Assembly (NCBI RefSeq): GCF_004745075.1
Contig: NZ_RHFH01000004.1
Coordinates: forward strand, 1-64,000
DNA: 64,000 nucleotides
Origin: Brevibacterium sp. S111
GTDB lineage: Bacteria > Actinomycetota > Actinomycetes > Actinomycetales > Brevibacteriaceae
Reading direction: 5' to 3'
The notes beneath the pieces were generated by a model. The model searched no databases and was not told where the DNA came from. It worked only from the letters and a program-made list of their open reading frames with translations. Position numbers and translations under genes: made by a program. Positions 26,214 to 34,630 of the stretch are shown here, piece after piece; position 1 is the stretch's first letter; each line of letters opens with the position of its first letter.

Positions 26214-26978
26214 TCAGGCAGCGGCGAATCCGGCGTCGCGCAGCAGCTTCTGGGCGCTGTCGGAGCCGAGGAACTTCACGAACGAGTCGGCCTGCTCTTG
26301 ATGCTCGCTGGCTCTGACGGTGGCGGCCGGGTACTTGTTGATGACCTTGTCCGCGCCGTCGAGGTCGACCTGCTCGACCTGGCCGTCGGCACGGGCGATA
26401 TCGGTGACGTAGACGATTCCGGCGTCGGCCTGACCGGCGCTGACCTTGCCGAGGACATCGGTCACGGAATTCTCTTCGCTGACCGGGTCGAGTGCGACCT
26501 CGTTGAGCTCTGCCCACTTCTGGGTGGCGGCACCACAGGGAACCTGGGGCGCGCAGACGACGAGGTCGAGCCCGGGGAAGTCCGTCGAGCCCTCGACCGA
26601 CTTCGGGTTGCCCTCGGCCACGGCCAGGGTCAGCGTGTTCGAGGCGAACATCGAAGGGTCTCCGGCAAGCAAGTCGTCGCCCTCCAACGTGTCCATGGTC
26701 TTCTCGTCGGCGGTGGCGATGACGTCGGCGGGGGCGCCCTCGGTGATCTGGGAGACGAGGTCCGAGGAGCCTCCGAAGGAGAACTTCACTTCCGGCCCGG
26801 CCGGGTCAGAGTTCTGGAACTCATCGGCGATGTCTTCGAACACCTCGGTCAGTGACGCTGCTGCGAAGACGGTGATCTCGCTCGGGGTGCCCGATGCGGA
26901 CTGCGGATCGGAACCGGAGGAGCAGGCGGAAAGGGTCAGGGCAGCGACGATGCCGAACCCGAGCAGGGTTTTCTTCAT
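26214..26978 (-). CDS. modA: Molybdate-binding lipoprotein
   Basis: A 254-residue periplasmic-type binding protein anchored as a lipoprotein: lipobox LTLSAC with Cys near residue 19. The ModA signature ITVFAAASLTEVFEDIA and FGGSSDLVSQITEGAPADV are clear, as are the ligand-loop AGQADAGIVYVTD and the C-terminal SVKF-like SFVKFLGS. It delivers molybdate or tungstate to ModBC. A candidate operator lies upstream (27007-27038). Confidence 0.93.
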   Translation of the reverse strand: MKKTLLGFGIVAALTLSACSSGSDPQSASGTPSEITVFAAASLTEVFEDIADEFQNSDPAGPEVKFSFGGSSDLVSQITEGAPADVIATADEKTMDTLEGDDLLAGDPSMFASNTLTLAVAEGNPKSVEGSTDFPGLDLVVCAPQVPCGAATQKWAELNEVALDPVSEENSVTDVLGKVSAGQADAGIVYVTDIARADGQVEQVDLDGADKVINKYPAATVRASEHQEQADSFVKFLGSDSAQKLLRDAGFAAA

Positions 26979-27004
26979 ACTCCCATTGAAACCGCATCTG
27001 CGGC

Positions 27005-27038
27005 ATTATGTCGATCCGAGAGGCGAGATTGAGACATA
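27005..27038 (-). promoter_or_regulatory. Candidate modA promoter and operator
   Basis: Inverted arms TATGTC (27007-27012) and GACATA (27033-27038) are separated by 20 bases. On the minus strand CATAAT (27010-27005) can act as the -10 and CTCAAT (27033-27028) as a weak -35, so the arms touch both promoter elements. This is where a molybdate-responsive repressor would be expected; binding is unproven. Confidence 0.4.
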
Positions 27039-27094
27039 TTTTTCGATTCTTTTCCCGAAATGCGGCTTCAGTCGTGGTCTCGGGGCGATGTTGA

Positions 27095-27496
27095 TCAGCT
27101 GTCGGGCACCGTGTCGATGGAGACCATCGTCGCCTTCACCGAGGCGGTCGCAAGGCTGCCCGGTTCGAGTTCGAGCTGGCGGCAGGCCTCCGCCGACATC
27201 AGGGACACCACTCGGAAGGGCCCGCACTGCAGGCTCACCTGAGCCATGACGCCGTCGATGACGACATGGGTGACGAGTCCGGCGAACCGGTTCCGTGACG
27301 AGCTCACGACTCCGCTGGGGTCGGGCAGGGCAGCTGCGGACGATTGTGCCAGCGCCGCGAGTTCGCTGCCTGAGACCACGGCACGATTGGAGGCGTCCTT
27401 GAGCTGAGTGAGACGGCCGTCGGCGACCCACCGGCGGACCGTGTCGTCGCTGACACCGAGGAATCGTGCGGCATCGCTGATGCGCAGCTGCGTCAT
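27095..27496 (-). CDS. Helix-turn-helix and TOBE/Mop domain protein
   Basis: A 133-residue protein with an N-terminal excisionase/MerR-like HTH (about residues 3-50, ISDAARFLGVSDDTVRRWV) and a C-terminal molybdate-binding TOBE domain (about residues 68-130, RNRFAGLVTHVVIDGVMAQV). The pair of domains suggests a molybdate sensor. It could repress modA or supply the Mop function missing from the fused ModBC; both are inference. The ATG overlaps the moaE stop (ATGA), tying it to the moeA-moaC-moaE transcript. Confidence 0.85.
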   Translation of the reverse strand: MTQLRISDAARFLGVSDDTVRRWVADGRLTQLKDASNRAVVSGSELAALAQSSAAALPDPSGVVSSSRNRFAGLVTHVVIDGVMAQVSLQCGPFRVVSLMSAEACRQLELEPGSLATASVKATMVSIDTVPDS

Positions 27497-27927
27497 TCGA
27501 GGGCCCCGACCCACTCGTCGCTGCCGTCGGCGAAGTGCTGGTGCTTCCAGATCGCCACCCGCGCCTTGACCTCGTCGATGAGTTCGGAGCAGGCGAGGAA
27601 TGAGTCCTTGCGGTGGGCGGAGGCGACGACGGCGGCCAGCGCCACATCTCCGATGGTGAGGTCGCCGACGCGGTGGATCACGGAGAGGCGGACCTGCGGG
27701 TGGCGGGCGGCGATGTCGGCGGCCACCTCGGCGATCTGTTCCGCCGCGACGGGGTGGGCCTCATAGTGCAGGGACGCCACGCCGCGTCCCCCGTCGTGGT
27801 CGCGGATGACTCCGGAGAAGCTCACGACGGCTCCGCAGGTGTCAGTGAGGACTTCGGGTTCGAGCGCGGCGGTGGAGATCTCGGTCTCGACGACCCCGGT
27901 GGTGATGACCGTGCCGGGGGCGCTCAT
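27493..27927 (-). CDS. moaE: Molybdopterin synthase large subunit
   Basis: A 144-residue MoaE. Together with thiocarboxylated MoaD it converts cyclic pyranopterin monophosphate to molybdopterin. HRVGDLTIGDVALAA and the catalytic region SAHRKDSFLACSELID followed by EVKARVAIWK are present. ATG 27927 overlaps the moaC stop; the open frame extends further only in moaC's shadow. Confidence 0.92.
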   Translation of the reverse strand: MSAPGTVITTGVVETEISTAALEPEVLTDTCGAVVSFSGVIRDHDGGRGVASLHYEAHPVAAEQIAEVAADIAARHPQVRLSVIHRVGDLTIGDVALAAVVASAHRKDSFLACSELIDEVKARVAIWKHQHFADGSDEWVGALE

Positions 27928-28394
27928 GTCTGCCTCGTCCAATCTCCGCTCCTTCCGCCTGACTTCGCGATGACCCTGATCTCGCCGATCACGGCCTGAT
28001 TGTCCACGGCCTTGATCATGTCGAAGATCGTCAGTGCCGCAGTGGTCACGGCGGTCAGGGCCTCCATCTCGACCCCGGTCTTCGACACGGTCTTCACTGC
28101 GGCGGTGATGGTCACCGACTCGGCACCGAGTTCGAATTCGACATCGATTCCCGTCAGCGGCAGCGGATGGCACAAGGGGATGAGGTCGCTGGTGCGTTTG
28201 GCCCCCATCACAGCGGCGATGCGCGCCACGGGCAGGGCATCGCCCTTGGGCAGCCCCGCCTCGGCGATGAGGTCGATGACGTCGCTGCGGGTGGTGATGA
28301 TCCCGGCCGCAACGGCGCGTCGTTTGGTCACGTCTTTGTCACCGACGTCGACCATCTGGGCGGTTCCGGACTCGTCGACGTGCGAGAGCTTCAT
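27924..28394 (-). CDS. moaC: Cyclic pyranopterin monophosphate synthase
   Basis: A 156-residue MoaC that rearranges the MoaA product to cPMP. Family motifs: MVDVGDKDVTKRRAVA, LIPLCHPLPLTGI and KTGVEMEALTAVTTAALT, with the Asp and Lys of DMIKAVD corresponding to active-site residues of E. coli MoaC. ATG 28394 overlaps the moeA stop as ATGA and is preferred over an in-frame ATG four codons upstream. Confidence 0.93.
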   Translation of the reverse strand: MKLSHVDESGTAQMVDVGDKDVTKRRAVAAGIITTRSDVIDLIAEAGLPKGDALPVARIAAVMGAKRTSDLIPLCHPLPLTGIDVEFELGAESVTITAAVKTVSKTGVEMEALTAVTTAALTIFDMIKAVDNQAVIGEIRVIAKSGGRSGDWTRQT

Positions 28395-29704
28395 GCGATC
28401 TTCCACGTCATCAGCCTATCGTCCACGGCTGAGAACGGATTGTCAGCTCCGGGCTCGTCGGGTGAGACGAAGACGAGATGGGTCGCCTCGGCATAGCTGT
28501 GGAGTAGGTGGGAGCGCGAGTCTCCGACGAATTCGAGGCCGGCCTCGGTCAGCCGGGCGCGACGGATCTGGAGCTTGCCGACCGGTGGCCGTTCGTCGAA
28601 TCCGTGTGCCAGACGGTGGTGGGCGACCTCGCGGGGTGCCTCGTCGCCGGCAAGGCCGAGCAGGGCGGGACGGATGAACATCTCGAAGCTGATGAGGGTG
28701 CTCACCGGGTTGCCCGGCAGCGCCACCCACGCGTGGTCGGCCAGCCGCCCGCATCCCTGCGGACCGCCGGGCTGCATGGCGATGGGTTCGAACACGACGT
28801 CGGAGTCCGGGTCGAGTTCGGCGGCGAGTTTGACCACCTCATGGGCACCCTTCGAGATCCCGCCGGTGGAGATGACGAGGTCTGCCTCACTTCCCCGCAC
28901 CCGGTCGAGGAGCAGCTGCGGATCATCGGGGACGAAGGCGACCTCTGTCTCCACCCCGAGCCGGCGCAGTCCGGCTGAGAGCGTCACGGAGTTCGCGTCG
29001 TTGATCCCGGCTGCCGCTTCGGCGGCGATCTCGTCGCCCGTGCTCACGACGAGCACCCTCGGCAGGGAGAGGACAGGCAGAGCGCCCACTCCGCAGGCGG
29101 CGGCCACGCCGAGGTGGGCGGGGCTGAGCATGGTGCCCGCGGTGAGCACGATCTGTCCGGTGCGGACGTCGCTGCCGCGGGTGCGCACGAACGCCCCGGG
29201 TCCAGGTGGGCCCGCCGGGGTCCCGGGCACCGGTGTCTCGGCCGGGCGGTCGATCGTGATGGCTGCGGCGCCGAAGGTTCCTGGTGCGGTGTCTTCGATC
29301 CTCATCACCGTATCGGTGCCTTCGGGAAGTGGGGCTCCGGTCATGATCTCGACGGCGGTGCCGGGCTCGACCTTGTCGCCGCGTGCTCCGGCGGCGACCC
29401 GACCGCGTACGGGGATCGGTCCGAGTCGAGTGGACCCGGCGGAGGACCTGTCGGCGGTGGCGGCGCCTGCGCAGACCGCCATGGAGGCGGACGCAGCCGT
29501 GGACGCCGCTGCCAGTGTCTCGGCGGCCACGGCGTATCCGTCCATGCTCGAGTTGTCGAAGCCGGGGACGTCGATCGGTGAGGCCACATCGGCGGCAAGC
29601 CGGCGCGGGGCGTCGAGAAGTTCGCTCAGCGGCAGCGTCTGCGTTTCGGTCAGTGGAGCGATCGTCTCGAATACCCGTACACGATGCATCTTCGCAGTAG
29701 TCAT
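28391..29704 (-). CDS. moeA: Molybdopterin molybdenumtransferase
   Basis: A 437-residue MoeA that inserts molybdate into adenylylated molybdopterin. It has the N-terminal PGFDNSSMDGYAV, TGAPLPEGTDTVM, STGDE, TTGGISKGAHEVV and the intact LPGNPVSTLISFEMF signature. ATG 29704 is chosen because TATCAT ends 6 nt before it and no ribosome site exists, indicating a leaderless mRNA. It heads the moeA-moaC-moaE-Mop gene run, probably continuing to modA-modBC. Confidence 0.92.
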   Translation of the reverse strand: MTTAKMHRVRVFETIAPLTETQTLPLSELLDAPRRLAADVASPIDVPGFDNSSMDGYAVAAETLAAASTAASASMAVCAGAATADRSSAGSTRLGPIPVRGRVAAGARGDKVEPGTAVEIMTGAPLPEGTDTVMRIEDTAPGTFGAAAITIDRPAETPVPGTPAGPPGPGAFVRTRGSDVRTGQIVLTAGTMLSPAHLGVAAACGVGALPVLSLPRVLVVSTGDEIAAEAAAGINDANSVTLSAGLRRLGVETEVAFVPDDPQLLLDRVRGSEADLVISTGGISKGAHEVVKLAAELDPDSDVVFEPIAMQPGGPQGCGRLADHAWVALPGNPVSTLISFEMFIRPALLGLAGDEAPREVAHHRLAHGFDERPPVGKLQIRRARLTEAGLEFVGDSRSHLLHSYAEATHLVFVSPDEPGADNPFSAVDDRLMTWKIA

Positions 29705-29710
29705 GGGACG

Positions 29711-29716
29711 ATGATA
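29711..29716 (-). promoter_or_regulatory. Candidate -10 for leaderless moeA mRNA
   Basis: TATCAT on the minus strand ends 6 nt before the moeA ATG, the same hexamer and spacing as upstream of the YggS gene at 45675-45680. The moeA and moaA start codons are only 40 bases apart, so the moaA RBS (AAGGAGG at 29730) sits within this divergent region. Confidence 0.45.
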
Positions 29717-29744
29717 ACGACACGCTTTCAAGGAGGATGACGAA

Positions 29745-30833
29745 ATGGAGAAGATCGGCCTGCCGATGCCGGTGCTGAGAACTCCGACTGTCGATCCCGG
29801 CGAGGAGTTCACCGGACACAGCGAGGATTCGCTGCTCGACACCTATGGTCGTCGAGCCAGGGACCTGCGCATCTCACTCACAGACTTCTGCAATCTGCGC
29901 TGTACGTACTGCATGCCCGCCGAAGGTGTGGAGTTCATGTCTCGTGATGCCGCAATGTCGCGCGACGAGATCATCCGGTTCGTCCGCATCGGGGTTGAGA
30001 AGTTCGGCGTCGACCAAGTCCGGTTCACCGGCGGCGAGCCCCTGACGCGCAAGGACATCAACGAGATCATCGCTGGGGTCGCGGCGCTGGAGCCGCGACC
30101 GAACATCGCATTGACGACGAACGCAATCGGCCTCGACAAGAGGGCAGCCGGGCTCAAAGCCGCCGGTCTCGATCGGATCAACGTCTCGCTGGACACCATC
30201 GACCCTGACACCTTCGAGACCATGGCCAGACGTCCCTTCCTCCATCGTGTGCTCGAGGGCATCGACGGGGCGAAGGCCGCCGGCCTCGACCCGGTGAAGA
30301 TCAACGCGGTCCTCCTGCCCGGAATCAACGATGCGCACGCGCCCGATCTGCTCCAGTGGTGCCTCGGCGAGGGCCTGAGTCTGCGGTTCATCGAACAGAT
30401 GCCCTTGGACGCCGGCCATTCCTGGGATCGGGGAGCGATGATCACCGCCGCCGATATCTTCGCCCTGCTCGAGCCCCGGTTCGTGCTCACCCCCGATTCG
30501 GCTCCGCGAAACGGTGCCCCGGCCGAGAAGTTCCTCGTCGCCGACCGGAAGGATCCGGACACCGTGCTCGGAACCGTCGGCGTCATCGCGTCGGTGACCC
30601 GTCCGTTCTGCGCCGACTGCACGCGCACCCGCCTGACCGCGGAAGGGCGTGTGCGCACCTGTCTGTTCTCCCGCACCGAGGTCGATCTTCTCACTGCGAT
30701 GCGCAACGGCGCCGATGATGAGTCGATCGCGGATCTGTGGAAGGGCGCTCATTGGAAGAAGCTCGCCGGCCACGGCATGGACACCGATGAGTTCGAACAG
30801 CCCCAACGCCCCATGAGCGCCATCGGAGGATAA
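29745..30833 (+). CDS. moaA: GTP 3',8-cyclase
   Basis: A 362-residue radical SAM enzyme that starts molybdopterin synthesis from GTP. The first Fe-S cluster motif is CNLRCTYC (Cx3Cx2C) near residue 47, with FTGGEPLTRKD after it; the second cluster is built from CADC near residue 287 and a Cys about 14 residues later (RVRTCLF). The C-terminus IGG carries the conserved terminal Gly-Gly. AAGGAGG precedes the ATG. Confidence 0.95.
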   Translation: MEKIGLPMPVLRTPTVDPGEEFTGHSEDSLLDTYGRRARDLRISLTDFCNLRCTYCMPAEGVEFMSRDAAMSRDEIIRFVRIGVEKFGVDQVRFTGGEPLTRKDINEIIAGVAALEPRPNIALTTNAIGLDKRAAGLKAAGLDRINVSLDTIDPDTFETMARRPFLHRVLEGIDGAKAAGLDPVKINAVLLPGINDAHAPDLLQWCLGEGLSLRFIEQMPLDAGHSWDRGAMITAADIFALLEPRFVLTPDSAPRNGAPAEKFLVADRKDPDTVLGTVGVIASVTRPFCADCTRTRLTAEGRVRTCLFSRTEVDLLTAMRNGADDESIADLWKGAHWKKLAGHGMDTDEFEQPQRPMSAIGG

Positions 30834-31079
30834 GTGCCCACCATCACCGTTCGGTTCTTCGCCGCCGCCCGTGAAGCCTTCGGAGCTCGCGAGGCCCGCC
30901 TCAGTGCCGGATCCGTCGACGAACTCGTCTCCGCCCTCGCCGAGGCGGCCGATCCCCAAGCGGCGACCGTGCTGTCGCGCTCGTCCTTCCTCGTCAACTC
31001 CGTGGCCGCGACCGATCGGTCTGCGCCTCTGTCCGACGGGGACACCGTCGACGTCCTCCCGCCGTTCGCCGGAGGCTGA
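30834..31079 (+). CDS. moaD: Molybdopterin synthase sulfur-carrier subunit
   Basis: An 81-residue ubiquitin-like MoaD ending in the required Gly-Gly (LPPFAGG), which is adenylylated and thiocarboxylated by the MoeB-like enzyme encoded next. It begins with GTG directly after the moaA TAA stop, so the two genes are coupled. Confidence 0.92.
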   Translation: MPTITVRFFAAAREAFGAREARLSAGSVDELVSALAEAADPQAATVLSRSSFLVNSVAATDRSAPLSDGDTVDVLPPFAGG

Positions 31080-31097
31080 GACGGGCGGGTTCCGTCG

Positions 31098-32258
31098 TCA
31101 GTCCTGCTGAGCTGCGGGCTGTGACAGGTAGGCGAGATAACCGCCGTTGACCGACGTCACGGGCAGTCCCTGTGCCCGCAGCTGGGCGACGGTTTTTGCC
31201 GACCGCATCCCCGACCTGCAGTACAGGGCGACGCCTGTCTGTCGTGCGTGCTGCCGTCCGGACTGAGGCGATTGCTTCGCATCGGACGATTCCTCGGTCC
31301 CAGATCCGGTAGGCAGTCGACTCGGGTCGGCGATGAGTTCGTCCATCGGGATGTGGATGGCGCCGGGCACCATTCCCGCGGTGACCTCGTCATCGTCACG
31401 GATGTCGACGAGGATCGCGTCCCGGGCCAGTTCGGACCAGCCGAGCGCGGCCGCTCCCATGTCGACGGTGTGCTGCGCGTAGTCGCCGCGATGGGAGTCA
31501 AGGTCCGTGATCGGCTGCCTGCCGGGAATCCTGGAGACGGGGACGGTCTCCCACCCTGCGTCAAGGCTGCTGTGGACGGCCACCGCGTTCACCAGCGGAG
31601 TGCCGATCCCGGTGAGGATCTTGATCGTCTCCATCGCCATGGCAGAACCGATGCTCCCGCACAACGGCCCCAGGACACCGGCCACCGAGCAGTCGGGCAC
31701 ACTGCCGGGTGCCGGCACCTCCGGGTAGAGGTCACGCAGAGTAGCGCCCTGGCCGGCGTCGAAGACGGCGACCTGACCGTCGAATCCGAGGATGGTCCCC
31801 CACACGAGCGGAATGCCGAGGATCTCGCAGGCGTCGTTGGCCAGGTACCGGGTGGCGAAGTTGTCGCTGCCGTCGATGACGACATCGACACCGGTCAGCA
31901 GGTCGAGGGCATTGTCCGGGGTGAGAAGGACCGCGTGGGTGCGGAGGTCGATCGACGAGTTGATTCCTGCCATCCGCTCGCGTGCGGACTCGATCTTGCG
32001 GGTGCCGATGGCCGCCTCGGTGTGGATGATCTGCCGATGGAGGTTGCTCAGTTCGACGATATCGGGGTCGATGACGGAGATCGTGCCGATGCCCACGGCG
32101 GCGAGGTAGCTGAGTACGGGGGCACCGAGTCCGCCGGCGCCGATGACGAGGACGTGCGAGTCGAGCAGGGCCTCCTGCGCGGCTTCGCCGAACCCGGATA
32201 GGCGGATCTGCCGGGCATAGCGGGCCCGAGCGGCGGGATCGAGACGAGGTTGTGACAT
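31098..32258 (-). CDS. moeB: MoeB/ThiF adenylyltransferase with rhodanese domain
   Basis: A 386-residue MOCS3-like protein: an E1-type adenylyltransferase (about residues 1-255, nucleotide loop GAGGLGAPVLSYLAAVG, DGSDNFATRYLANDAC) fused to a C-terminal rhodanese domain (about 280-385) whose active cysteine is in YCRSGMRSAK. It would adenylate MoaD and pass sulfur to it; it may also serve ThiS. It is convergent with moaD. ATG 32258 is preferred, but an ATG three codons upstream (32267) is equally possible. Confidence 0.88.
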   Translation of the reverse strand: MSQPRLDPAARARYARQIRLSGFGEAAQEALLDSHVLVIGAGGLGAPVLSYLAAVGIGTISVIDPDIVELSNLHRQIIHTEAAIGTRKIESARERMAGINSSIDLRTHAVLLTPDNALDLLTGVDVVIDGSDNFATRYLANDACEILGIPLVWGTILGFDGQVAVFDAGQGATLRDLYPEVPAPGSVPDCSVAGVLGPLCGSIGSAMAMETIKILTGIGTPLVNAVAVHSSLDAGWETVPVSRIPGRQPITDLDSHRGDYAQHTVDMGAAALGWSELARDAILVDIRDDDEVTAGMVPGAIHIPMDELIADPSRLPTGSGTEESSDAKQSPQSGRQHARQTGVALYCRSGMRSAKTVAQLRAQGLPVTSVNGGYLAYLSQPAAQQD

Positions 32259-32341
32259 GTCTTCCATCCTAATTCCCCGAGACCCGACGGTCCTGCGTCG
32301 ACCGGCCGAACCCGTCTTCGGCATTCACCAAGGATCTGGTT

Positions 32342-33523
32342 TCAGCACTCGAGATAGTCGACGATCGCACCCGGGAGCAGTCGTCCGGTGCCGCGGGGAA
32401 TGCGAATGATCACTTCTGCCGCGGCGAAGTTCGGCAGTCGGGCTCCGTCCACGGCGCGGATCTCACCGGTGGCCGTGAAGGCACCGGGACGAACCTTGAC
32501 CGCATGCGGATGCTGGCCGAGTTCGGACCCGGTGTAGAGGCCCTTCTTCCACCTGGCGCGCAGCGGCCGACCTTCCAACAGCGATCGGGCGAAGAGGTGG
32601 AAGGCGACGAACGCTCCCTGCGGAGTCCCCGGGAGGTGCAGCAGGGGCAGACGTCCGAGACGACCGTGTCCCTGCGGTGAACCCGGTCGCATGCCCAGAC
32701 GCAGAAAGGTCGAATGCTCGCCTTCCAAAGTCTGCCGCACGACTTCGAAGGCTCCGGCGCTGATCCCACCCGTGGTGATGACGAGATCTGCCATAGGTGC
32801 CAGTTCGTCGAAGACGGCCCGCAGTGCATTCGGATCATCGCTGCATGTCGCTTCGATGGCTTCGGCTCCGGTCGAGCGGATCGCGGAGGCGAGCATCGGC
32901 AAATTCGAGTTGAGGATCAGGGCTCCGGCCGCCTCGGCGGCGGTGTCGCGCAGTTCGTCTCCGGTGACGATCACGCCGATGCGAGGCCGCCCGTCGACGT
33001 CGATCTCATCGATGCCGAGCATCGCGAGCGTGCCGACGCCGGCCGCGGTCAGACGGGATCCGGCCGGGAGGATGACGTCACCGGCCGCGATATCCTCGCC
33101 CACCGCGCGGATGTTCCAGCCGTTCGCGACCTGCTGGGGCAGGGAGGAGATGCGGATCGTCTGCGGGGCCGCGCCGGTCTGGTCAGCATCGGTGAGTTCG
33201 ACGGGAACGACCGCCTCGGCGCCGGTGGGGATCGGAGCTCCGGTCATCACACGCACCGCAGCGCCTGGGCGCAGCAGCGCGGCTTCGTGACCGGCGGGGG
33301 TGTCGCCGCTGACGCGGATGGCCGTGCCGCGCTGTGCCTCCTGCAGAGCCGGTCCGTCGAGGGCGAATCCGTCCATCGCCGAGGTGGGAAAGGCCGGCAC
33401 CGCCCGATCGGCGACGAGGTCGGCACGAAGGGTGCGGCCGATCGCCTCGTGCACGGCCACGGTCTCGGAGTGCACGCTGGGGGCGAGTTCGGCGATGAGT
33501 TCGGAGTAGTCCTCGGGGTCCAA
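32342..33523 (-). CDS. MoeA paralogue with altered C-terminal signature
   Basis: About 393 residues, with the MoeA domain order: PTSAMDGFALDG, TGAPIPTGAEAVV, VTGDELRD and TTGGISAGAFEVV. The normally conserved PGNPVS segment is PGTPQGAFVAF here, so the Asn-Pro of the molybdate/MPT site is lost. It may be specialised for another metal or cofactor variant or be a partner of the canonical MoeA at 28391. TTG 33523 is chosen because AAGGAAGG lies 6 nt upstream; GTG 33565 lacks an RBS. Confidence 0.8.
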   Translation of the reverse strand: MDPEDYSELIAELAPSVHSETVAVHEAIGRTLRADLVADRAVPAFPTSAMDGFALDGPALQEAQRGTAIRVSGDTPAGHEAALLRPGAAVRVMTGAPIPTGAEAVVPVELTDADQTGAAPQTIRISSLPQQVANGWNIRAVGEDIAAGDVILPAGSRLTAAGVGTLAMLGIDEIDVDGRPRIGVIVTGDELRDTAAEAAGALILNSNLPMLASAIRSTGAEAIEATCSDDPNALRAVFDELAPMADLVITTGGISAGAFEVVRQTLEGEHSTFLRLGMRPGSPQGHGRLGRLPLLHLPGTPQGAFVAFHLFARSLLEGRPLRARWKKGLYTGSELGQHPHAVKVRPGAFTATGEIRAVDGARLPNFAAAEVIIRIPRGTGRLLPGAIVDYLEC

Positions 33524-33620
33524 TGGTGTCCTTCCTTCGCTGACGATCCTACGCGGCTGGCTCACCGACTCGTCGACAGTGGTCGGATGAGATCGGGGCA
33601 GGTTCGTCTGCGGTTTCGTC

Positions 33621-33626
33621 TACAGT
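33621..33626 (+). promoter_or_regulatory. Candidate -10 for leaderless CPBP-like gene
   Basis: TACAGT fits TANNNT and ends 7 nt before GTG 33634, which has no ribosome site. The pattern is like that of fasR and moeA. Confidence 0.4.
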
Positions 33627-33633
33627 GTGGACC

Positions 33634-34482
33634 GTGGACACCGAGCATGCAGATTCCGTCGAGACCGCACGCCGTGGCCTCCTCAGCTGGGAGGCGGCTG
33701 CGACCGCGCTTCTCGCGCTCGCCGCGGTCGTGCTCTTCGGGCTGGGCACCACCTTTCCGCAGGTCCGAGCGTTCGGTTATGTGCCGATGGTGGCGGGAGT
33801 CGTCATCGCGTGGTCGGCGAACCGCCGTTTTGCCCGTGATCACAGCATCATCACCGCCTGTCTCGCGCTGATCTCCGCGATCTCCGTCGAGGCCGACATC
33901 TCGTGGACGAACATCGCGCGGATGGGTGTCGTCCTCTCCGCTGTCGTCGTCGGGCCGTGGCTCGTGACCCGGTATGTCTTCGATGATCGGACGATCCAGT
34001 TCCCCAGGCGTCGCGGCCGACCGTGGTCGCGGTTCGAGTGGGCGTGGCTGGCCTTCGTCGTCGTGGTGGCCTGGACGGTGCTGCCGCAGTACTTCATGCG
34101 CACCGGCGTCTACCTCAACTGGCCGCCGCTTGATGGCTGGTCGGAGATTCTGCGGCTGTTCTTCGGTGTCAACGCCGTCGGCATCTGGGATGAGCTGTTC
34201 TTCATCTGCACGGTCTTCGCACTGCTGCGCAAGCATTTCTCGTTCTGGACGGCGAACGTCTTCACCACGATCATCTTCGTCTCGTTTCTCTGGGAGCTCG
34301 GCTACCGGTCGATCGGACCGCTGCTCACGATCCCCTTCGCCCTCGTTCAGGCATTCATCTTCACCCGCACGAAGTCACTGCCCTACACCGTGACGGTGCA
34401 TCTGCTCTTCGACGCTCTCGTCTTCCTCACGATCGTCCACGCCCACCATCCGCAGGCGCTGCCGATCTTCATCGGAGTGTGA
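33634..34482 (+). CDS. CPBP-like polytopic membrane protein
   Basis: About 282 residues with roughly eight membrane helices. The segment WDELFFICTVFALLRKHF, the following helices and TVTVHLLFDALVF resemble the CPBP/Abi intramembrane protease family, in which an acidic pair and a late His are catalytic. Here the first motif is DE rather than EE, so activity is uncertain. GTG 33634 is preferred over 33625 because of the -10 element. It is monocistronic and convergent with the POT transporter. Substrate unknown. Confidence 0.65.
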   Translation: MDTEHADSVETARRGLLSWEAAATALLALAAVVLFGLGTTFPQVRAFGYVPMVAGVVIAWSANRRFARDHSIITACLALISAISVEADISWTNIARMGVVLSAVVVGPWLVTRYVFDDRTIQFPRRRGRPWSRFEWAWLAFVVVVAWTVLPQYFMRTGVYLNWPPLDGWSEILRLFFGVNAVGIWDELFFICTVFALLRKHFSFWTANVFTTIIFVSFLWELGYRSIGPLLTIPFALVQAFIFTRTKSLPYTVTVHLLFDALVFLTIVHAHHPQALPIFIGV

Positions 34483-34579
34483 GCCCCGGGGCCACGGCAT
34501 CCATCACCGTTCGCGTGACAACCCCCTGCAGGACCACGCGGTTGTGCTGCACCCGGTGACTGATGACCCCCGGGAACGC

Positions 34580-34617
34580 CGAAGGCCCCTCGCACCCAGC
34601 GGCGCGAGGAGCCTTCG
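34580..34617 (-). terminator. Terminator of the POT transporter gene
   Basis: A 14-bp stem with one mismatch (CGAAGGCCCCTCGC paired with GCGAGGAGCCTTCG) and a 10-base loop, just beyond the transporter stop on the minus strand. It may also serve the convergent CPBP-like gene. Confidence 0.7.
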
Positions 34618-34630
34618 AATCGGACAATTG

